From Marinobacter profundi (lineage in GTDB: Bacteria > Pseudomonadota > Gammaproteobacteria > Pseudomonadales > Oleiphilaceae), in NCBI RefSeq assembly GCF_002744715.1, contig NZ_KZ319372.1, forward strand, positions 1 to 64,000: a stretch of 64,000 nucleotides of DNA, written 5' to 3'. The notes under the pieces are model-generated. The model was not told the DNA's origin. It saw only the letters and a program-made list of their open reading frames with translations, and did not search any database. This document shows, piece by piece, positions 50,216 through 59,486 of the stretch. Made by a program: the position numbers and the translations under genes. Position 1 is the first letter of the stretch, and every line of letters starts with the position of its first letter.

Positions 50216-51373
50216 CTATTTGCCGTAAGTGGCAGGGTCAAGTTTGGAATAAACTTCGTTCCAATACAGTTCAGCCAGTTGATCTGCCGTCTCGATATCT
50301 CCCACGAGTCCGTTCCATTTTTCAATCAACTTGGACATGTTGGCGGCCAGCTCCTGAGTTCTCGAGCCATCGATTTTGTATTCGTCAGCATAGAATTTCG
50401 GGATGAATTCTAGGTCTGATTTGATGAATTCTCTCGATTTTTCAAGAAGATCGCCTTCCGCTTTCAGAATGTTGATACCTTTCTTCTCAGCTTTTTCCAT
50501 GTCGCTATAAGCTTGTTGCTGATAGAGGAAGGTAACATAGGCAGCCATAACTGAACCGGCCTTTAGCAGCCCCTCTTTCTCCTCGTTATTGAAACGATTC
50601 CAGGTGTCACGATTAAGGGTTGCTGCTCCACCCGCGGCATATAATCCACCAGGTACGTCGGTGGTTATATTCTTGACAACATCAATAAGATTGAAGTTGG
50701 TTAATTCCGTGGGTGAAAGGAAGGTGCAATCCACCACACCTTGCTCGAGTGCTTCATAAACTTCGGTGACCGGAAGTGCGACCGGTGATCCTCCAAAGTT
50801 TTTGGCCCAGCGCGCCCATGAGGCTCCCGATATCCGCAAACGTTTTCCGTTTATTTCCTCGACTGTGTTAACAGGTTCGTTGCAGAACATTACATAGGCG
50901 GGAGTAGATACGACCGATGTATAGACCTGATTGTTAGATGCAAATTCGTTCTGACACTCTGGGCAGTTGAGCATTATATATTCAAGCATGGCGCCGGAAT
51001 AAGCGTAACCCTCTTTCCCGGGCACTTCATTCTGCAGCGCTGTTTGCATTGACATATCTGCCCCAAGATTTGAATGCGGATAATCTGAGGGCGAATAGGC
51101 TGTAAGTAGATAACCAAGATCAGCCATTCCCTGACTAATTCCAGAAGACATTTCGCTGTGATTTAGAAGTGATAACTCGTAAATTTTAACTGAGTGCTCA
51201 TTATTGGTGTTTTTCTTCACTGCTTCAGCATATTTCTTGGCAGCTTCAATCGGAGCGCCAGATGGAAAACCAACTGCAAATCTGAGAGTGTCTGCTTGCA
51301 CCGAACTGGAAATAGCCGCTGTGGAAAGTGCAACTCCCAATGTTGTGGTATATAAAAGTTTTCTGGAATCCAT
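50216..51373 (-). CDS. dctP: TRAP transporter substrate-binding protein, CPxC subtype
   Basis: The 385-residue DctP-family protein has a signal peptide ending SSSVQA and a mature start DTLRFAVGFPSGAP. GKRLRISGASW holds the ligand-binding Arg and EVYEALEQGVVDC follows. NCPECQNEF and VMFCNEP give the CPxC plus third Cys pattern seen in the protein at 34491. The gene is clearly more A+T-rich than its surroundings, which suggests separate acquisition. It is split from its likely permease (54169-55996) by the alcohol and aldehyde dehydrogenase genes. Confidence 0.88.
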   Translation of the reverse strand: MDSRKLLYTTTLGVALSTAAISSSVQADTLRFAVGFPSGAPIEAAKKYAEAVKKNTNNEHSVKIYELSLLNHSEMSSGISQGMADLGYLLTAYSPSDYPHSNLGADMSMQTALQNEVPGKEGYAYSGAMLEYIMLNCPECQNEFASNNQVYTSVVSTPAYVMFCNEPVNTVEEINGKRLRISGASWARWAKNFGGSPVALPVTEVYEALEQGVVDCTFLSPTELTNFNLIDVVKNITTDVPGGLYAAGGAATLNRDTWNRFNNEEKEGLLKAGSVMAAYVTFLYQQQAYSDMEKAEKKGINILKAEGDLLEKSREFIKSDLEFIPKFYADEYKIDGSRTQELAANMSKLIEKWNGLVGDIETADQLAELYWNEVYSKLDPATYGK

Positions 51374-51457
51374 AACAATTTCCTATGCTCTGTTGTTCTT
51401 TGGTTTTATGTATTCAGAATTATTATTTCTGTTGCGCATAAACAGTATATTCAGTAG

Positions 51458-51492
51458 CCTTTAATTGTCAAAGTAATTGATAGTATTAAAGG
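51458..51492. promoter_or_regulatory. 8-bp dyad in divergent dctP/alcohol dehydrogenase region
   Basis: CCTTTAAT-N19-ATTAAAGG is a perfect 8-bp inverted repeat in the 173-nt A+T-rich gap between the binding-protein gene (minus) and the alcohol dehydrogenase gene (plus). It is placed to act on both. No regulator gene is next to it. Confidence 0.4.
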
Positions 51493-51546
51493 TTTTGTTT
51501 TTGACGTTTTAAATTACGATAACTCAAAAAAGCAGGAGTGATTGCA

Positions 51547-52632
51547 ATGTCGAAGCATTTTCAGCTGGATGGTAACTATGTTCGCTACGAGTTTTCCGAG
51601 TTTGGAGGAAAGTTCAGCCCAGTCAACTACGACATGCCAATTCCGACAGGAAGCGAAGTTTTGCTTAAAGTTGACTTTTGTGGTGTTTGCCACAGTGATG
51701 TTCATGTTCATGAAGGGTATTACGGCCTCGGCCAAGGGAGAAAACTTGATCTTGGAGAGCGCGGGATAAAACTTCCGGTAACCTTGGGACATGAAGTAGT
51801 GGGTACAGTCGTTTCCATGGGTGAGAAAGTTGAAGAAGTTTCAGTGGGTCAACAAAAGTTGATATATCCATGGATCGGCTGTGGGGAATGTTCAGTATGC
51901 CAGCGCGGTGAGGAGAACCTTTGTACAAAGCCCGGATCATTGGGGGTTTTTAAACCGGGTGGATATTCCGAATACATTCTTGTTCCGCACCAGAGATATC
52001 TTGAAAGTCTTGGTAGTCTGAATCCGGCTAACGCATCTTTGCTCGCATGCTCCGGATTGACCACATTTTCGGCCATCAAAAAAATACAGCCGGTGCATAA
52101 CGAGGAGTTCGTTGTGGTTGTTGGTTGTGGAGGACTTGGTCAACTGGCGATTAAAACTTTGGTGTTGTCAGGTATTGAGAATGTGATTGCGGTGGATGTG
52201 TCGGAGGAGAAGCGCGAGATTGCCAAGAGCTCAGGCGCAAAGTTCGCTTTCGATCCTCGGGATGAGAAGATCGCGGAGTTGGTGGCCGAGGCCGGGAACG
52301 GCAACTGCATTGCCGTACTGGATTTTGTTGGCAACGATCAGACCATGGAGTTTGGCCTGGGTGTTTTGAGAAAGGGAGGGAAATTTGTAGCCGTTGGCCT
52401 GCATGGTGGTGAAATTCGCTATCCCATCCCATTCCTGATTACCAAGGCCATTTCGATTATTGGCTCTTACACCGGAACACTTGGTGAAATGAAGGAGTTG
52501 GTGGAGTTCGCCAACAAACACGACCTGGTTAACATCCCAGTGGAAATCAGGCCACTAGAGCAAGCGGAATCGGCAGTTGAAGACCTGTCGGCGGGCAGGG
52601 TCCCCGGCCGCATAATTCTGAAGAACGGATGA
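51547..52632 (+). CDS. Zinc-dependent alcohol dehydrogenase (MDR family)
   Basis: The 361-residue enzyme has catalytic-zinc ligands Cys45 (DFCGVCHSD), His82-Glu83 (LGHEVVG) and Cys168 (LLACSG), and a structural-zinc lobe with Cys112, Cys115, Cys118 and Cys126. The Rossmann motif is VGCGGLGQLA, and Asp in VIAVDVSEEK favours NAD. ATG 51547 has AGGAG eight bases upstream; the in-frame GTG at 51538 is too close to it. It would oxidise an alcohol to the aldehyde used by the convergent aldehyde dehydrogenase. The 5' half is A+T-rich like the adjacent dctP, the 3' half less so. Confidence 0.92.
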   Translation: MSKHFQLDGNYVRYEFSEFGGKFSPVNYDMPIPTGSEVLLKVDFCGVCHSDVHVHEGYYGLGQGRKLDLGERGIKLPVTLGHEVVGTVVSMGEKVEEVSVGQQKLIYPWIGCGECSVCQRGEENLCTKPGSLGVFKPGGYSEYILVPHQRYLESLGSLNPANASLLACSGLTTFSAIKKIQPVHNEEFVVVVGCGGLGQLAIKTLVLSGIENVIAVDVSEEKREIAKSSGAKFAFDPRDEKIAELVAEAGNGNCIAVLDFVGNDQTMEFGLGVLRKGGKFVAVGLHGGEIRYPIPFLITKAISIIGSYTGTLGEMKELVEFANKHDLVNIPVEIRPLEQAESAVEDLSAGRVPGRIILKNG

Positions 52633-52638
52633 ATAAAA

Positions 52639-52660
52639 ACGGGGGGCATTCGCCCCCCGT
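52639..52660. terminator. Bidirectional terminator between ADH and ALDH genes
   Basis: ACGGGGGGC-ATTC-GCCCCCCGT is a perfect 9-bp stem. Five A residues precede it, so on the minus strand a T5 run follows and it is a strong terminator for the aldehyde dehydrogenase gene. On the plus strand it closes the alcohol dehydrogenase transcript less strongly. Confidence 0.8.
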
Positions 52661-52688
52661 CTCGTGACCGGCTGTGTTGGTCGGATTG

Positions 52689-54149
52689 TCAGGTTTTGAT
52701 GCAGACGTAGTGCATTTCGAGGAACTCATCGATTCCGTGGGACGATCCCTCACGCCCAATTCCCGACTCTTTCACTCCGCCAAAAGGTACCGTTTCTGAT
52801 ACAAAACGCGGGGTGTTGACACCAACCATGCCGTATTCGAGAGCTTCCGAAACCCTGAAAATACGACCGGTATCCCTGGTATAAAGATAGCTTGCCAAAC
52901 CGTACGGTGTATCGTTGGCAAGTGCGACCGCTTCTTCCTCGGTGGCAAATTTGTACACTGCGGCAATGGGCCCGAAAATTTCAGAACGGAAAATCTCCAT
53001 GTCCTTTGCAACATTGGTCAACACGGTGAACTCGAAAAAGTTCGGCCCGAGGTGTGGCAACTTGTTCCCGCCACGATAGACCGTTGCCCCCTCGCTGACG
53101 GTTGAGTCGACCAGATTCTGGATCTTGGCGATGGCTTTTTCATTGATCAGGGGGCCATGGCTGACATTCTCCTGAAGCCCATGGCCTTGAACGAGATTGG
53201 CGATTGCCTCGTTGTATTTTTTCAGGAATTCATCATGAATGCTTTCCTGGATAAACAGTCTGTTGGCGCAGACGCAGGTCTGGCCACTGTTGTAGAACTT
53301 GATGGAAATCGCACCCTGCACAGCCGCGTCGAGATCGGCATCTTCAAATACAATGAACGGTGCATTACCGCCCAGCTCGAGGCTGAGTTTCTTCACCGTG
53401 CTGGCACATTGTTCAAGCAGAATTTTGCCGACAGCGGTGGACCCGGTGAAGGACAGCTTTTTGACGGTCGGGTTTTTGCTGAGCTCAAAGCCTACCTCGG
53501 CCCCGCTGCTGGCAGTGATAACGTTAATGACGCCTGCGGGAACTCCGGCGTCGGTCGCCAACTGAGTCAGCGCCAGTGCAGACAGTGGGGTATCTTCAGC
53601 AGGTTTGATTACCACGGTGCACCCGGCAGCAAGAGCCGGAGCGACCTTGCGGGCAATCATCGAGTTGGGGAAATTCCAGGGAGTAATGGCCGCTACCACG
53701 CCAATCGGCAATTTTTGCATGTATTCGAAGTTGCCATTGGCACTGCGGGGCAGGGTTTCGCCGGTTACCCGCATGGCTTCGTTGGCAAACCATTCGATAT
53801 AAGCAACGGACGAGGCAACTTCGCCACGCGCTTCCGCCAGGGCCTTGCCCTGCTCCATGGTTAATATGGTCGCCAGGCTTTCAAGATTGTCGTTTACCAA
53901 CATGGCCCAGCGCTTGAGGATAGCGCTGCGCTCCTTGGGCGTGAGGCTCTTCCAGGCCGGAAATGCAGTGTGGGCAGCACTAATGGCTTCGCTGGTATCT
54001 TCCTGGCCTTGGTCGGGCACCTGAGTGATCCGCTCATTCGTGGCGGGATTGAAGACCGCAAAGGTTTTTCCGCTTCGGGCGTCAACCCACTGACCATTCA
54101 CATACGCCTGATGACGGATCAGCTTTGCTACTGGTTCGGGAATGCTCAT
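52689..54149 (-). CDS. gabD: Succinate-semialdehyde dehydrogenase-type aldehyde dehydrogenase
   Basis: The 486-residue enzyme has the general base Glu258 (LELGGNAPF) and nucleophile Cys292 in NSGQTCVCANR. The CxC arrangement and SRIF-type features are typical of GabD-like enzymes, which oxidise succinate or glutarate semialdehyde with NAD(P). The segment TPWNFPNSMIARKVAPALAAG binds the cofactor (cited by position, about 156-176). CAGGAG five bases before ATG 54149 fixes the start. It is third in the minus-strand order dctQ, dctM, gabD. The exact aldehyde is uncertain. Confidence 0.88.
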   Translation of the reverse strand: MSIPEPVAKLIRHQAYVNGQWVDARSGKTFAVFNPATNERITQVPDQGQEDTSEAISAAHTAFPAWKSLTPKERSAILKRWAMLVNDNLESLATILTMEQGKALAEARGEVASSVAYIEWFANEAMRVTGETLPRSANGNFEYMQKLPIGVVAAITPWNFPNSMIARKVAPALAAGCTVVIKPAEDTPLSALALTQLATDAGVPAGVINVITASSGAEVGFELSKNPTVKKLSFTGSTAVGKILLEQCASTVKKLSLELGGNAPFIVFEDADLDAAVQGAISIKFYNSGQTCVCANRLFIQESIHDEFLKKYNEAIANLVQGHGLQENVSHGPLINEKAIAKIQNLVDSTVSEGATVYRGGNKLPHLGPNFFEFTVLTNVAKDMEIFRSEIFGPIAAVYKFATEEEAVALANDTPYGLASYLYTRDTGRIFRVSEALEYGMVGVNTPRFVSETVPFGGVKESGIGREGSSHGIDEFLEMHYVCIKT

Positions 54150-54168
54150 GAAATCTCCTGTTGTTGTT

Positions 54169-55482
54169 TTAGCGTCCACCTACCAGGTTCGGCAGGTACA
54201 TGATGATGTCTGGTACCGCGATCAGGAGCAGCACAATGAGCAGGTCCATCGCCAGAAACCAGAGAATTCCTTTGAAGATTGCTGAGGTGGTGACCAGATT
54301 GCCAACCACACTTTTGATGACAAAGACATTCATCCCGACCGGCGGTGTAATCATGCCGACCTCAAGAAGTTTGGTGAGAATCACCCCGAACCAGATCAGG
54401 CTGTACTGGGTGCTTTCGATCACTGGCAGAATGATGGGAAGAGTGAGCAGCATGGCTCCGATCGGTTCCAGAAACATACCAAGCGCCAGATAGATCAGGA
54501 CGATGCCCAGAATGATGAGTAGATCGCTGGCGTTGAACGACAGAATCAGCTCGGAGATATAGTCGCCGGCCCCGGAGAACACCAGAAACCGCGTCAGCAT
54601 GCTTGCGCCAACCGCAATGATCAGTAACGCACTGGTGGTCACCAGAGTCTCGAGAACAGAGGCCTTGAAAGCGCTCCAGGTCATCTGGCCTTTCACCAGT
54701 GCCACAATGCAGGCCAGAGAGGCCCCTACGGCGCCCGCTTCGTTAGGGGTGAAAATACCCGCAAATAGCCCACCGAAGATGCCGAACATGATGAGAAAAA
54801 TCGGCCAGGTGTCCTGCAAAGATCGGATCTTTTCCTGAGTCGGAATCTTTTCCTTCACGTCGTGGGCGAGGTCCGGATTCAGCTTTACGCGGATCCAGAC
54901 CACGAGAACGTATCCCGCCATGGTGATAAGGCCGGCAGCAATACCACCAAGAAACAGCTGGGAGACTGACGTCTGAGCGATCACGCCATAGAGAATCATG
55001 ATGATCGACGGCGGAATCAGGGCACCGATCGTACCCGCTACCGCTACGGTACCGGTGGCGAGGCCGGGATCGTATTTGTAGCGCATCATCTCTGGAACCG
55101 CGATACGCCCCATGGCCGCTGAGCAGGCAATTGATGAACCGGATACTGCGGCAAAACCTGCCGAGCCGAAGATTGAAGCGATTGCCAGCCCACCGGGAAC
55201 CCCTGCCAACCAGGCGCGTGCCGCCTTGAACATCCCTTGGGTCAGCTGTGTGTGATAACAAATGAAGCCCAGAAACAGAAACAATGGCACCGAACTCAGC
55301 GTCCAGTTGGCTGCGAAGTTGTAGGGAATGATGCCCAGGGAGGACAGGGCGACTTCGACGCCGATCACCGCCCAGATCCCAACAAAAGACACCATGATCA
55401 GGGCAATCCCGATGGGAACTCTCAGGGCAATCAGTGAGAACAGCGAGAAGAGACCAGTGAAGCCAATCGCAATGTCAGACAT
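54169..55482 (-). CDS. dctM: TRAP transporter large permease subunit
   Basis: The 437-residue DctM has GFAAVSGSSIACSAAMGRIAVP, GTIGALIPPSIIMILYG and GMFLEPIGAMLLTLPIIL, with EVGMITPPVGMNVFVI in the second half (cited in part). It overlaps dctQ by eight bases and is followed 19 nt later by the aldehyde dehydrogenase gene. The binding protein is probably the one at 50216, encoded beyond the dehydrogenases. Confidence 0.92.
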   Translation of the reverse strand: MSDIAIGFTGLFSLFSLIALRVPIGIALIMVSFVGIWAVIGVEVALSSLGIIPYNFAANWTLSSVPLFLFLGFICYHTQLTQGMFKAARAWLAGVPGGLAIASIFGSAGFAAVSGSSIACSAAMGRIAVPEMMRYKYDPGLATGTVAVAGTIGALIPPSIIMILYGVIAQTSVSQLFLGGIAAGLITMAGYVLVVWIRVKLNPDLAHDVKEKIPTQEKIRSLQDTWPIFLIMFGIFGGLFAGIFTPNEAGAVGASLACIVALVKGQMTWSAFKASVLETLVTTSALLIIAVGASMLTRFLVFSGAGDYISELILSFNASDLLIILGIVLIYLALGMFLEPIGAMLLTLPIILPVIESTQYSLIWFGVILTKLLEVGMITPPVGMNVFVIKSVVGNLVTTSAIFKGILWFLAMDLLIVLLLIAVPDIIMYLPNLVGGR

Positions 55483-55996
55483 GGGCCGCCTCCGTTACCA
55501 GGGCCCGTTCGGACCGAGTCAGAAACGACAGAAAGCGGAGCAGGCAGTAGCTGCCCAGAAGGAATGTTCCTGCACAGAGAATGAAGTAGCTGGGCCAAGT
55601 GACGATGGTGTAGTCCCCCTGCATGACCGAGGTGTTCGAGCGGAAATTTTTAATGGCCACCTTGAACGCCTCGCTGGTCATCACAAACGCCGTTGCACTG
55701 ATCAGCAGGTAGGTCCAGCCATTCAGTCGGTGTTGTGCCGTGCGGGAAAATTTTGTTGTCAGGATCTCCACGGCGATCGACGAGTTGGTTTGCTCGGCGT
55801 AGGCGAGGGGCAGGAAGATCGCAATGAGCATGTAGTAGTGGGCAACGACAGTGATGGTACCGGGTAGCGGAGTGTTGAACAGAAATCGGGCCAGAATGTC
55901 CAGGCTGATATGTATCATCATCAGCGCTATGGCTAGCCCGCCGAGAAATGTGACAATCTTGTTGATCTTGTTTATCAGGGTTTCGAGGTATTTCAT
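55475..55996 (-). CDS. dctQ: TRAP transporter small permease subunit
   Basis: The 173-residue DctQ has four predicted membrane helices and the core ISLDILARFLFNTPLPGTITVV (cited by region, about 30-51), followed by AEQTNSSIAVEILT. It is the first gene of the minus-strand set and probably carries the promoter in the 366-nt gap upstream. The eight-base overlap with dctM indicates translational coupling. Confidence 0.88.
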   Translation of the reverse strand: MKYLETLINKINKIVTFLGGLAIALMMIHISLDILARFLFNTPLPGTITVVAHYYMLIAIFLPLAYAEQTNSSIAVEILTTKFSRTAQHRLNGWTYLLISATAFVMTSEAFKVAIKNFRSNTSVMQGDYTIVTWPSYFILCAGTFLLGSYCLLRFLSFLTRSERALVTEAAHV

Positions 55997-56362
55997 GAAC
56001 TTGTAACCACCGCCGTTCTTGTTGGTTTTTTCAGTGTGGCGAGCCGAATCGGTGGGTCCGGAACGCCCGAGCGAACTCTCATAGATTGAACAAGTGCTTG
56101 TAGTTTGGGTATTTTGAAGTGGTTAAAGGGGGGTTCAGCGAGTGTTAAACAGGTGATGAGGAGTAAGCGGGGGTGTTTTAAGGGCGAGGTGCAGATCGTG
56201 AAAAAGGGGAGGGGTGGCTAGCACGATCAGGAGGATCACCGTGCCGCTTAAAGGTGCTTTCAAGAGATTCGAATTCTAACCGGGAGCGTGATCGAAGACT
56301 ATGAGGTACGAGCCAAACAGCCTGCCCGTCTGGTGAGGCTGGCATAGTCTAGAGGATCAAAC
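55997..56362. other. Gene-free 366-nt divergent region
   Basis: This gap lies between the fourth TRAP operon (minus) and the thiolase gene (plus). No ORF with a ribosome site and homology is seen, and no strong palindrome stands out. It probably holds both promoters. Composition is more A+T-rich than the flanking thiolase gene. Confidence 0.4.
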
Positions 56363-57565
56363 ATGCAAAAAAGACGCGCTGCCATAGTGGCACCGGTACG
56401 CACCGGGGTTGGGGCATTCGGCAAAAGCCTGCGCCAGGTTTCCGTTGAAGATCTGATTGCCACGGTCGTCAATGAAACCATCAAGCGCTCCGGCGTGGAT
56501 CCCGCCATCATTGAAGATGTCGTGGTTGCCCAGTCTTATGCCAACAGCGAGGTGCCGTGTGTTGGCCGTTGGGCGGCTTTGCAGGCAGGGTTGCCGGAGC
56601 ATGTGCCCGGCATGCAGCTGGACCGTCGTTGCGGAGGCGGCCTGCAGGCCATCATCAATGGTGTGATGATGATCGAGTCCGGCGCCTGTGACGTTGTGCT
56701 TGCCGGTGGCGTAGAAAGCATGAGCAATATTGAGTACTACTCGACCGATGTGCGTTGGGGCAAGCGTGCAGGGTCCTTTACCATGCACGACCGGCTGGAT
56801 CGTGGCCGGGAGCGGTCGCAACCGGAAGACCGGTTTGGCTATATTTCCGGAATGATCGAAACCGCCGAGAACCTGGCCACCAAGTATGGCATTTCCCGCG
56901 AGGCGGCTGATGAATATTCGGTTCGCAGTCATCAGCGTGCGGCCGCTGCCTGGGATGAAGGCCGTTTTGATGAAGAGGTTGTCGCGGTCAATATTCCGCA
57001 GCGCAAAGGTGATCCAATCGTCTTCAGGTGCGATGAAGGTATCCGGCCTGAAACCACCATGGATTCACTGGCAGCGCTGCGCCCACTGATGAAGGGCGGT
57101 ACCGTTACCGCGGGTAATGCCAGCCAGCAAAGCGATGCTGCGGCAGCCTGTCTTGTTGTTGCTGAGGACAAACTGGCCGAGCTGAACCTGGAGCCCATGG
57201 CCTTCATGGTAGGCTGGAGTGCGATGGGGTGCCATCCGGCAACCATGGGAATTGGTCCGGTGCCCGCAGTAGAGAAACTGTTCCGTAAGACCGGTCTCGG
57301 CTTCGGGGACATGGATCTGGTTGAGGTAAATGAAGCGTTCGCCTGTCAGGTGCTTGCGGTCCTGAAAGAGTGGGGTTGGGATGACCTTGACCGTCTCAAT
57401 GTCAACGGATCAGGGATATCCCTGGGCCACCCGATCGGTGCCACCGGCGTGCGCATCATGACCAGCCTGCTGCACGAGATGCAGCGTCGGGGCAGCCGTT
57501 ATGGCCTGGAGACCATGTGCGTTGGTGGTGGCCAGGGCGTGGCGGCCATTTTTGAGCGAGCCTGA
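56363..57565 (+). CDS. Acetyl-CoA C-acetyltransferase (thiolase)
   Basis: The 400-residue classical thiolase has its nucleophile Cys90 in DRRCGGGLQAI, His356 in SLGHPIGATG and Cys386 in MCVGGGQG, with NEAFA in between. It should cleave or form 3-oxoacyl-CoA with acetyl-CoA. It is distinct from the SCPx-type enzyme at 5563. A weak AGAGG precedes the ATG. It is convergent with the LysR gene at 57578, only 12 nt away, and may be a stand-alone unit or belong to the adjacent itaconate locus. Confidence 0.92.
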   Translation: MQKRRAAIVAPVRTGVGAFGKSLRQVSVEDLIATVVNETIKRSGVDPAIIEDVVVAQSYANSEVPCVGRWAALQAGLPEHVPGMQLDRRCGGGLQAIINGVMMIESGACDVVLAGGVESMSNIEYYSTDVRWGKRAGSFTMHDRLDRGRERSQPEDRFGYISGMIETAENLATKYGISREAADEYSVRSHQRAAAAWDEGRFDEEVVAVNIPQRKGDPIVFRCDEGIRPETTMDSLAALRPLMKGGTVTAGNASQQSDAAAACLVVAEDKLAELNLEPMAFMVGWSAMGCHPATMGIGPVPAVEKLFRKTGLGFGDMDLVEVNEAFACQVLAVLKEWGWDDLDRLNVNGSGISLGHPIGATGVRIMTSLLHEMQRRGSRYGLETMCVGGGQGVAAIFERA

Positions 57566-57577
57566 GGGCTCGCACAC

Positions 57578-58486
57578 TCAGTCGGTCGGGGAGAGCGAAG
57601 CCATACTGCGTATCTCCTCCACCAGCTCCTTACCACACCTCGGCAAGGCATCCAGTTCGCGGACAATCAGGCTGCGCTCCCGTTCGGCCCAGTCGTCTTC
57701 CAGGTCGATGGTGACGATGTCGAGGAAATCGGCATAGCGGCGGGCGATGGAGCGGGGCAGGATGCCGATTCCGACACCGCGGCTGACCATCCGGCAGGCC
57801 GACTCGAAGCCGAACACCTGGATTCGCATCTGCAGGGTCGAGCCGGTTTCGCCGGCCTGGTCCTTGAGGAAGTTGAACAGGGTGCTGCCTTCCCGTAATC
57901 CGATGTGGGGGTATTCCAGGGTTTCCCGGAAGGAGAGGGTCTGGCGGGTGGCCAGCTCGTGACCTTTCGGGGTAACCACCACCAGCCGGTCGACACTGAA
58001 CGGAATGATCTCGAGCTTCTTGTTGGCATTCACCGGGCCGGCGACCACCCCAAGGTCGGTTGAGCCGTCGACCACCCCGCGAATAATGTCGTGGGTCAGC
58101 CGTTCCTGCAGGTCAATGGTCACCCCCGGGCGGTTGACCAGAAAGCGTGCCAGTACGTCGGGCATGAAGTCGCTCACCGCCGTGGTGTTGGCGAAGATGC
58201 GCAAATGGCCGGACTCCCCTTCTGCATACTGGGAAAACTCGTCCTTGATGTAATCCACCTGGCGCATGATGGCACGGGCATGGACCAGCAGGTCATGGCC
58301 GGCGGGCGTCAGTTCCACACCCTGGCTGTCCCGGTAGAACAGCCGGCTGCCGAGTTGTCCTTCCAGCGACTTGATCCGCATGCTGGCCGCCGCTGTGGAA
58401 AGGCTGGCGCGGCGGGCACCGCCGGTCAGGCTGTTGGCTTCGGCGACATGGATGAACAGGCGCAGGTCAGGGATATCAAAGTGCAT
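57578..58486 (-). CDS. ripR: LysR-family regulator of the itaconate-type operon
   Basis: The 302-residue LysR protein has its helix-turn-helix in LRLFIHVAEANSLTGGARRASLSTAAASMRIKSLEGQLG (residues about 8-46, cited by region) and an effector domain from about 90. It is divergent from the itaconyl-CoA hydratase gene with 166 nt between. The same arrangement, LysR regulator divergent from ich, acyl-CoA dehydrogenase, ict and ccl, is found in Pseudomonas aeruginosa (PA0877 to PA0883), where the regulator is RipR. The name is assigned on this synteny. Confidence 0.82.
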   Translation of the reverse strand: MHFDIPDLRLFIHVAEANSLTGGARRASLSTAAASMRIKSLEGQLGSRLFYRDSQGVELTPAGHDLLVHARAIMRQVDYIKDEFSQYAEGESGHLRIFANTTAVSDFMPDVLARFLVNRPGVTIDLQERLTHDIIRGVVDGSTDLGVVAGPVNANKKLEIIPFSVDRLVVVTPKGHELATRQTLSFRETLEYPHIGLREGSTLFNFLKDQAGETGSTLQMRIQVFGFESACRMVSRGVGIGILPRSIARRYADFLDIVTIDLEDDWAERERSLIVRELDALPRCGKELVEEIRSMASLSPTD

Positions 58487-58652
58487 GGGTCAGATAGTCA
58501 GCAGGCTAACAAAGGGACGCTCAGTCTAAACCACCGGGGTGTTCATGGAAACCAAACGCACCCTTGTGGAAAAACGAATTCTCTCCTGCGTCGTATATCG
58601 GCATTCTTACCATTATTCAAAACCCAGAATAAAGATTGATAGAGGATGCATG

Positions 58653-59486
58653 ATGTCAAGCTCCCCCGAAGACTGGATCGGTAAGCAGGAATCCTGCGGG
58701 GATCGCCTCGATCCTTCCCATGCCGGCCGTATTGCGGCGATGCTGGACCGCCCTTTCCCGCAGGAAGGTGATGCCCTTGCGGCATTATGGCACTGGGCGT
58801 TTTTCCAGATTCCGGTACCGCCGTCCGCCACCGGGCCGGATGGCCATATTGCGCCGGGTGGTTTTTTGCCTAAGTCCGAGGGTAACACCCGGATGTGGGC
58901 CGGTGGCCGGGTCAATTTCCACCAGCCACTGACCATCGGTCAGCCGGCGCAACGTCAGTCCCGCATCAAGGCGGTCAACGAAAAAAACGGCCGCTCCGGC
59001 AAGCTGCTGTTCGTCACGGTGGAACATGAGTTTCGCCAGAACGGCGTGCTGTGCGTGAGCGAGGAGCAGGACATCGTCTACAAGGCGCCGGCAGCGCCGC
59101 GGCTGTCACTGGACAAGCCGGTTGCCGAGGCCCAGTGGAGTCAGCCGGTCACACCGTCGCCGCTGCTGCTGTTCCGTTATTCCGCGGTGACCTTCAACGG
59201 CCACCGCATCCATTACGACCACCCCTACACCACGCAGGAAGAGGGCTATCCGGACCTGGTGGTCCATGGCCCGCTGATTGCTACCCTGATGGTACAGGCC
59301 TTTGTCGATGCCAATCCGGGATTGAAGCCGGTGCGCCTGTCTTACCGGGGATTGCGCCCGTTAACCGTCAACAAGCCGTTCCGGGTCGAAGGCCGGATGG
59401 CCGGCGACGGCCAGGCATTGCTGTGGGCCGCTAATGAAGACGGCCCGGCTCACGAGGCAGAACTTGAATTCGAGGAGAACAACTAG
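58653..59486 (+). CDS. ich: Itaconyl-CoA hydratase (MaoC/HTD2 family)
   Basis: The 277-residue protein is a double-hot-dog dehydratase of the HTD2/FAS1-like MaoC branch. Its C-terminal motif is TFNGHRIHYDHPYT then VVHGPLIATLM, with catalytic His and polar residues. In the itaconate pathway this enzyme hydrates itaconyl-CoA to citramalyl-CoA; related enzymes hydrate 3-methylfumaryl-CoA. The ORF is open to 58539, but AGAGG seven bases before 58653 and family homology select this ATG. The stop is directly followed by the next ATG. Function is supported by the ict and ccl genes downstream. Confidence 0.85.
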   Translation: MSSSPEDWIGKQESCGDRLDPSHAGRIAAMLDRPFPQEGDALAALWHWAFFQIPVPPSATGPDGHIAPGGFLPKSEGNTRMWAGGRVNFHQPLTIGQPAQRQSRIKAVNEKNGRSGKLLFVTVEHEFRQNGVLCVSEEQDIVYKAPAAPRLSLDKPVAEAQWSQPVTPSPLLLFRYSAVTFNGHRIHYDHPYTTQEEGYPDLVVHGPLIATLMVQAFVDANPGLKPVRLSYRGLRPLTVNKPFRVEGRMAGDGQALLWAANEDGPAHEAELEFEENN

